The translations under genes were made by a program, and so were the position numbers. The notes below the pieces were generated by a model. It did not search any database, was not told where the DNA came from, and worked only from the letters and a program-made list of their open reading frames with translations. Positions 61,401 through 64,000 of a stretch of 64,000 nt of DNA are shown piece after piece (positions within the stretch are counted from its first letter, which is position 1; the number at the start of each line of letters is the position of its first letter). Source of the stretch: an uncultured Bacilli bacterium (GTDB taxonomy: Bacteria > Bacillota_I > Bacilli_A > RF39 > UBA660); NCBI GenBank assembly GCA_910584655.1, contig CAJUBJ010000005.1:62001-126000 (forward strand). Reading direction: 5' to 3'.

Positions 61401-61535
61401 GTTGATAACTGCGTTCAACAATTCGCTGACTACATCAAAAATGAAACCTTATCTCTAAATATTATTAAAAAAGAAGGATTAACTGAAAAATGTGACTTAA
61501 ATGGTCATGAATGTCTAATTGACGTAGAAAGATAA
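58443..61535 (+). CDS. ileS: Isoleucyl-tRNA synthetase, type 2
   Basis: A 1,030-residue class I enzyme. The first signature reads ANGYPGLHHMLAKF near residue 55 (the eukaryote-like type 2 form, not HIGH). The second is KMSKSKGN near residue 590. WGTPLPYW marks the catalytic core, followed by the CP1 editing domain and a C-terminal anticodon-binding domain. Zinc-type Cys pairs occur (CPRCGTGL, CWRCDSPL, CECGHDEM, CPKCGKPM). Type 2 IleRS tends to be mupirocin resistant. The start lies in the CYTH/ileS ATGA overlap, after GGAGGAG. Confidence 0.97.
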   Translation: MRKFEELDKRLASDVEADTLKSWGGVQAIYKETLANRAAAKKFVFYDGPATANGYPGLHHMLAKFLKDSFTKYHTMKGERVVRKVGWDTHGLPVELQVEKELGFTGKQDIEKYGIKEFNEKCKESVWKNKEAFTDLTEKMGQFIDVEDPYVTYDCDYVETEWYILKEFFKKGLFYEGHKILPYCPRCGTGLASHEVAQGYKEDTVETVIVPMKKVDEDVYFLVWTTTPWTLLSNVALCVNPEYTYVKVKSGDYKFILAESLVSKVLGDEVEVLETYKGTDLEYMEYEQLIPELSVDKKAFFVTVDDYVTAEDGTGIVHIAPAFGEDDSKVGKKYNLPYLNPVGEDGKYTEGPWAGMLIFDADKEVVKYLKENDKLFKKQKMVHNYPHCWRCDSPLVYYSKPSYYLRVTDIKDQIVEANKKVNWYPAYVGEKRFGNWLENMNDWAISRSRYWGTPLPYWTCECGHDEMIGSRKELVEKAIEDIDETIDLHRPYVDNVHLKCPKCGKPMTRTKDVIDCWFDSGSMPFAQYHWPFENMDIFEDQFPADFICEGIDQTRGWFYTLIIISTFLKGCAPFKNVLVNDLIQDAEGKKMSKSKGNIVEPFTTMKEYGADVVRFYLPYVSPVWTPLRFDMNGLKEVYSKFFNPLKNTYSFFALYANTDNIDIEECNVPYKDREEIDKWLLSKYNKLLKYVTESYEEYDLNKVVKAVTEFVSEDLSNWYIRRNRKRFWASELDDSKKSVYITTYEVLTGLCRMIAPVVPFVTEEIYTKLTGEKSVHLTDFPVYDESLIDEHIETRMDLVRSLISIGRFVREETKIKVRQPLSEALLDGKNKELIEDLVPLIQEELNIKNIVFVDDLNEYMNLSVKPNFKAVGKVFGPLIKEFQKLLEELDSESVSKLQKGDSITMSLGGEEKEITSEMVEVRISSKEGFNVGMENNNFIILETTLTDELILEGIAREMVSKVQQLRKTKDFNVADRITLYYSGDKDVDNCVQQFADYIKNETLSLNIIKKEGLTEKCDLNGHECLIDVER

Positions 61536-61540
61536 AATAA

Positions 61541-61574
61541 CTGACTAGTGCATGTCTACACTAGTCTTTTTCTT
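61541..61574 (+). terminator. Terminator of the isoleucine operon
   Basis: gactagtg (61543-61550), an eight-base loop and cactagtc (61559-61566) are followed by T5. Confidence 0.85.
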
Positions 61575-61583
61575 TACTTTAAG

Positions 61584-61592
61584 TGATATAAT
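61584..61592 (+). promoter_or_regulatory. Extended -10 promoter
   Basis: TGATATAAT, 20 bases before the start of the 61612 gene. Confidence 0.5.
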
Positions 61593-61611
61593 AAAAAAAG
61601 AAGTGATTAAA

Positions 61612-62571
61612 ATGAAAAAACGAAATAAAGTCTATGATTTATACTGGTATTTTGCATATGAAAGGCAAAATATATTTCTAAAAAAGAAAAATGGTGAACC
61701 AGCACCATGGACTAATGATTCTATATTAAAAGAATATAAGTTTTGTAATTCTTATCGTATTAACGACAGAGTAAGCCAATATCTTTTAAAAAACGTAATT
61801 TATAATGGTAAGAAATATTCAAAAGAGGATATGATATTTAGAATTCTTTTATTTAAACTATTTAACAAAGAATCAACTTGGGAATTATTAATTAATAATT
61901 TACATGATATCACACTAAGTAGTTTTGACTTTAATAAATATTCTATTATCTTAAATAATGCAATTAATAACAAAGTGAAAATATACAATGATGCATACAT
62001 AAGTTGTGCTAATAAAGCATATGGCTACGATAGAAAACATGATAACCATCTCTGTCTATTAAAACAAATATTTATAATAGATAAATCTCATTTAAAAATA
62101 CTAAAATCAAAAACGATGCAAGAAGCCTTTAATATTTTAAAATCATATCCTTTAATTGGAAACTTTATGGCTTATCAACTTGTTACTGACATAAACTATA
62201 GTGATATAGTTAATTGGCAGGAAGAAGAATTCACAGTTGCAGGTCCAGGTTCCCTTCGAGGTATAAAAAAGTGCTTTATAGATACAGGAAATTTATCTAA
62301 TGAAGAAATAATCAAATATATGTATGAACATCAAGATAAGGAATTTAGAAGACTAAACTTAAAGTTTAAAAGAATAGGCAATCGTCCTTTACAATTAATA
62401 GATTGTCAAAATATCTTTTGTGAACTAGATAAATATTGTCGAGTTGCCATTCCTAATTTAAAATCCAACCGTACTAAAATAAAGAAAAAGTATAAACCAC
62501 AAATCAACAAAATAGAATATATGTATCCACCAAAGTGGAACATAAAAAAGGAAGATGATAATAATGTATAG
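61612..62571 (+). CDS. Protein resembling the 5-hmdU DNA kinase helical-domain family
   Basis: A 319-residue soluble protein. Its blocks match the bacterial and fungal proteins carrying the 5-hydroxymethyluridine DNA kinase helical domain, which belongs with the alpha-glutamyl/putrescinyl-thymine pyrophosphorylase-type enzymes of phage DNA hypermodification. They are YFAYERQNIF, PAPWTNDSILKEYKFCNSYR, RVSQYLL, FRILLFKLFNKESTWELL, DNHLCLLKQIF, SYPLIGNFMAYQL, and FTVAGPGSLRGIKKCF. The C-terminal ~50 residues are Lys-rich. Family roles come from phage; the chromosomal ones are uncharacterised. The start follows AAGAAGTGATTAAA. It overlaps alr and is not in a phage context. Confidence 0.65.
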   Translation: MKKRNKVYDLYWYFAYERQNIFLKKKNGEPAPWTNDSILKEYKFCNSYRINDRVSQYLLKNVIYNGKKYSKEDMIFRILLFKLFNKESTWELLINNLHDITLSSFDFNKYSIILNNAINNKVKIYNDAYISCANKAYGYDRKHDNHLCLLKQIFIIDKSHLKILKSKTMQEAFNILKSYPLIGNFMAYQLVTDINYSDIVNWQEEEFTVAGPGSLRGIKKCFIDTGNLSNEEIIKYMYEHQDKEFRRLNLKFKRIGNRPLQLIDCQNIFCELDKYCRVAIPNLKSNRTKIKKKYKPQINKIEYMYPPKWNIKKEDDNNV

Positions 62572-63622
62572 AAATACATATGTAGAAATAAATTTAGAAA
62601 ATATTGAAACAAATGTAAAAAAAATAATAAATAAATATAATGATTATAAATACTACTTTGGAGTAGTTAAAGCCGACTGTTATGGTCATAACGATATAAA
62701 ATCAGTTGAAGCAATAATAAGAGGCGGTTGCAATTACTTAGCTGTAGCTACTTTAGAAGAAGCACTTTATATTAGAAAGTATAATAAAGATATTCCAATA
62801 CTTTGTCTAGGTATAATAAATCCTAAATACATCAACAAATGTATTAAAAATAACATAACTATTACAATTAGCAATTTAGCTTATTTATATGAACTTTTAA
62901 AATATTCTTTAAAAGATTTAAAAGTTCATATAAAAATAAACACTGGTATGAATCGTCTTGGAGTTAATAATAAAGATGATTTCAATCAAATGTATAATTT
63001 AATAAAAGAAAATGACATTTATTTAGAAGGAATATATACACATATTCATTCTGCATATGATAACAAAATAACGTTAAATCAATTTAAAAGATTTGAAAGT
63101 ATTACATCTGACATCAATTTATCAGAAGTTCCAATCATTCATCTATGTGCAAGTGATGCAACTTTGAATTATGATAAAATATCTTATGCAAATGGCTGCC
63201 GTTTAGGGATAGTAATGTATGGCTTAGCAGAGAATAAGGATTTAAATCTAAAATCTACATTTAGTTTATATAGCACTATAATTCAAATTAATGAAGTAGA
63301 AAATGAAACAGTAGGATATAACGGAAATTATAAGGTAACTGATAAAGAATATATTGCTGTTGTTCCAATTGGATATGCTGATGGTATTATTAGAAAAAAT
63401 ACTGGTCGATTTGTTTATATTAATGACAAAGAGTATCAAATTGTTGGAAATATATGCATGGATATGCTATTTGTGAAAGTAGATGAATCAATAAAAATCG
63501 GTGATAAAGTAACAATTATTAAAGACATAAACCATATTGAATCTATTGCTAGTCATTTAGATACCATAAGTTATGAAGTAATATGTTCAATAGGAAAAAG
63601 AGTACCAAGAATCTATAAATAG
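62564..63622 (+). CDS. alr: Alanine racemase
   Basis: A 352-residue PLP enzyme that makes D-alanine for peptidoglycan. The PLP-binding Lys lies in VVKADCYGHND (K36). The catalytic Tyr lies in ETVGYNGNY near residue 247 and VPIGYADGI follows it. The end CSIGKRVPRIYK matches the family C-terminus. The ATG at 62564 is preferred to 62555 because AAAAAGGAAG lies at a suitable distance. It starts inside the end of the preceding gene, so the two are co-translated. Confidence 0.96.
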   Translation: MYRNTYVEINLENIETNVKKIINKYNDYKYYFGVVKADCYGHNDIKSVEAIIRGGCNYLAVATLEEALYIRKYNKDIPILCLGIINPKYINKCIKNNITITISNLAYLYELLKYSLKDLKVHIKINTGMNRLGVNNKDDFNQMYNLIKENDIYLEGIYTHIHSAYDNKITLNQFKRFESITSDINLSEVPIIHLCASDATLNYDKISYANGCRLGIVMYGLAENKDLNLKSTFSLYSTIIQINEVENETVGYNGNYKVTDKEYIAVVPIGYADGIIRKNTGRFVYINDKEYQIVGNICMDMLFVKVDESIKIGDKVTIIKDINHIESIASHLDTISYEVICSIGKRVPRIYK

Positions 63623-63650
63623 AAAGTTTCATCTTTCTATTTTTTTTTAG
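63619..63650 (+). terminator. Terminator of alr
   Basis: atagaaag pairs with ctttctat, followed by T8. It overlaps the alr stop. Confidence 0.85.
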
Positions 63651-63662
63651 GATAAAATAAAG

Positions 63663-63668
63663 TATAAT
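63663..63668 (+). promoter_or_regulatory. Possible -10 element
   Basis: TATAAT, 22 bases before the last gene's start; no good -35 is found in the T-rich stretch upstream. Confidence 0.3.
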
Positions 63669-63689
63669 ATTTATAAGGTAGATGATACT

Positions 63690-64000
63690 ATGAAAAAAAA
63701 GCTATATCAAATAATTTTATTAGTTGTGTTATTTTTTACAATACATTTTGTAAATGCTCAAGAAGACTTAGTATTTAGTTCATTAAACACATATAATATA
63801 AAGAATATTTCAAATATAATAAGTTTTGAAGAAGGTTATATCTTTACTTCATATGATAATAACAATACTACCATATATAAATATAATCAAAATGATACTT
63901 TAAAGTCATCAAAACAAATCGAAAATTTAAAAAACTCTAAAATAATAAAATATAATAATAATATTATGGTTATTGGAATAACCGAAAATACACTTAAAAT
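63690..64000 (+). CDS. Secreted protein, 3' end beyond the window
   Basis: The first 103 codons of a longer gene. MKKKLYQIILLVVLFFTIHFVNA is a clear signal peptide with a plausible cleavage after VNA. The exported part starts QEDLVFSS and is Asn- and Ser-rich with alternating beta-like strands (IISFEEGYIFTSY, TTIYKYNQN), perhaps a beta-propeller or repeat protein. The start follows AAGGTAGATGATACT. Function cannot be inferred from the part seen. Confidence 0.7.
   Translation, partial: MKKKLYQIILLVVLFFTIHFVNAQEDLVFSSLNTYNIKNISNIISFEEGYIFTSYDNNNTTIYKYNQNDTLKSSKQIENLKNSKIIKYNNNIMVIGITENTLK

Noticed and set aside
1..64000. Mycoplasma-type genetic code (TGA as Trp)
   Set aside because: Several genes (for example the Y-family polymerase, the 20230 methyltransferase and rpoB's ATGA junction) end cleanly at TGA, and TGG is used for Trp.

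Overview
The window comes from an AT-rich, low-GC Gram-positive (Bacillota, class Bacilli-like) chromosome read with the standard genetic code: TGA serves as a stop several times, which excludes the Mycoplasma code. Shine-Dalgarno sites are strong (AGGTGATAAAATG-like), intrinsic terminators are plentiful, there are two T-box riboswitches, and a Bacillus-type CotE and a coat-F protein are present. I infer an uncultured, probably host-associated, endospore-forming relative of the Erysipelotrichales/Mollicutes-related Bacilli. The species cannot be named from the sequence. There is no phage, IS element, CRISPR array or rRNA operon; this looks like a core chromosomal segment.

Layout. 1-8.5 kb: the 3' part of an RNase J gene, a small helical protein, a 1,382-residue Cna-B/fibro-slime surface adhesin with a variant sorting signal, a HIT protein on the minus strand, and a second surface protein with cadherin-like domains. 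8.6-12.1 kb: a short Rel/SpoT protein with an intact hydrolase and an altered synthetase site, then CotE flanked by two unknown proteins. 12.2-17.1 kb: rpsP-khpA, then the envelope operon uppS-cdsA-rseP, a putative HExxH peptidase and a GNAT protein. 17.1-20.1 kb: tRNA-Met, a putative 2H phosphoesterase, an M29 aminopeptidase and a membrane-anchored glucosaminidase. 20.2-28.3 kb: an RsmC-like methyltransferase and rpoB-rpoC. 28.3-32.4 kb (minus strand): an unknown protein, pepT, tRNA-Ala, and a YolD plus Y-family polymerase pair. 32.5-35.7 kb: a ParB-like protein with AlkD, a cyclophilin lipoprotein and a membrane-anchored thioredoxin-like protein. 35.8-39.9 kb: a LysR regulator and sufC-sufD-like-sufS-sufU with no sufB. 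40-42.5 kb: two small probable spore coat proteins, signal peptidase I and an unknown membrane protein. 42.55-45.2 kb: a serine T-box operon (frameshifted HD hydrolase, serS, methyltransferase). 45.2-48.7 kb: a LysR gene divergent from a giant Glu-rich zinc-ribbon protein. 48.8-54.3 kb: dCMP deaminase, miaB, a membrane protein, a GH25 lysozyme and a phosphohexomutase. 54.4-57.6 kb: an ABC importer. 57.6-61.5 kb: an isoleucine T-box operon (CYTH protein, type-2 ileS). 61.6-64 kb: a protein resembling the 5-hmdU DNA kinase helical-domain family, alanine racemase, and the start of a secreted protein.

How the genes work together. Transcription, translation and RNA decay (rpoBC, rpsP, khpA, RNase J, miaB, serS, ileS) are interleaved with envelope building (uppS, cdsA, rseP, alr, lepB, two wall hydrolases). 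Amino-acid starvation is sensed by tRNA-responsive T-boxes whose operons also carry nucleotide or phosphate enzymes (an HD hydrolase with serS, a CYTH protein with ileS), next to a Rel protein whose synthetase looks damaged. Most promoters are sigma-A-like, often with an extended -10 (TGnTATAAT). CotE is preceded by a sigma-E-like promoter.

Most notable points: (1) RpoB carries Lys and Asp at the E. coli 513 and 526 positions, which predicts intrinsic rifampicin resistance; (2) an orphan protein similar to the 5-hmdU DNA kinase helical-domain family; (3) a Rel/SpoT protein with the catalytic Glu replaced by Gln; (4) a -1 frameshift at an A6 run in the serS-linked HD gene; (5) a SUF operon lacking sufB and carrying a shortened SufD; (6) a sigma-E-type promoter before cotE; (7) a LysR and Glu-rich zinc-ribbon divergon with an 11-bp inverted repeat.
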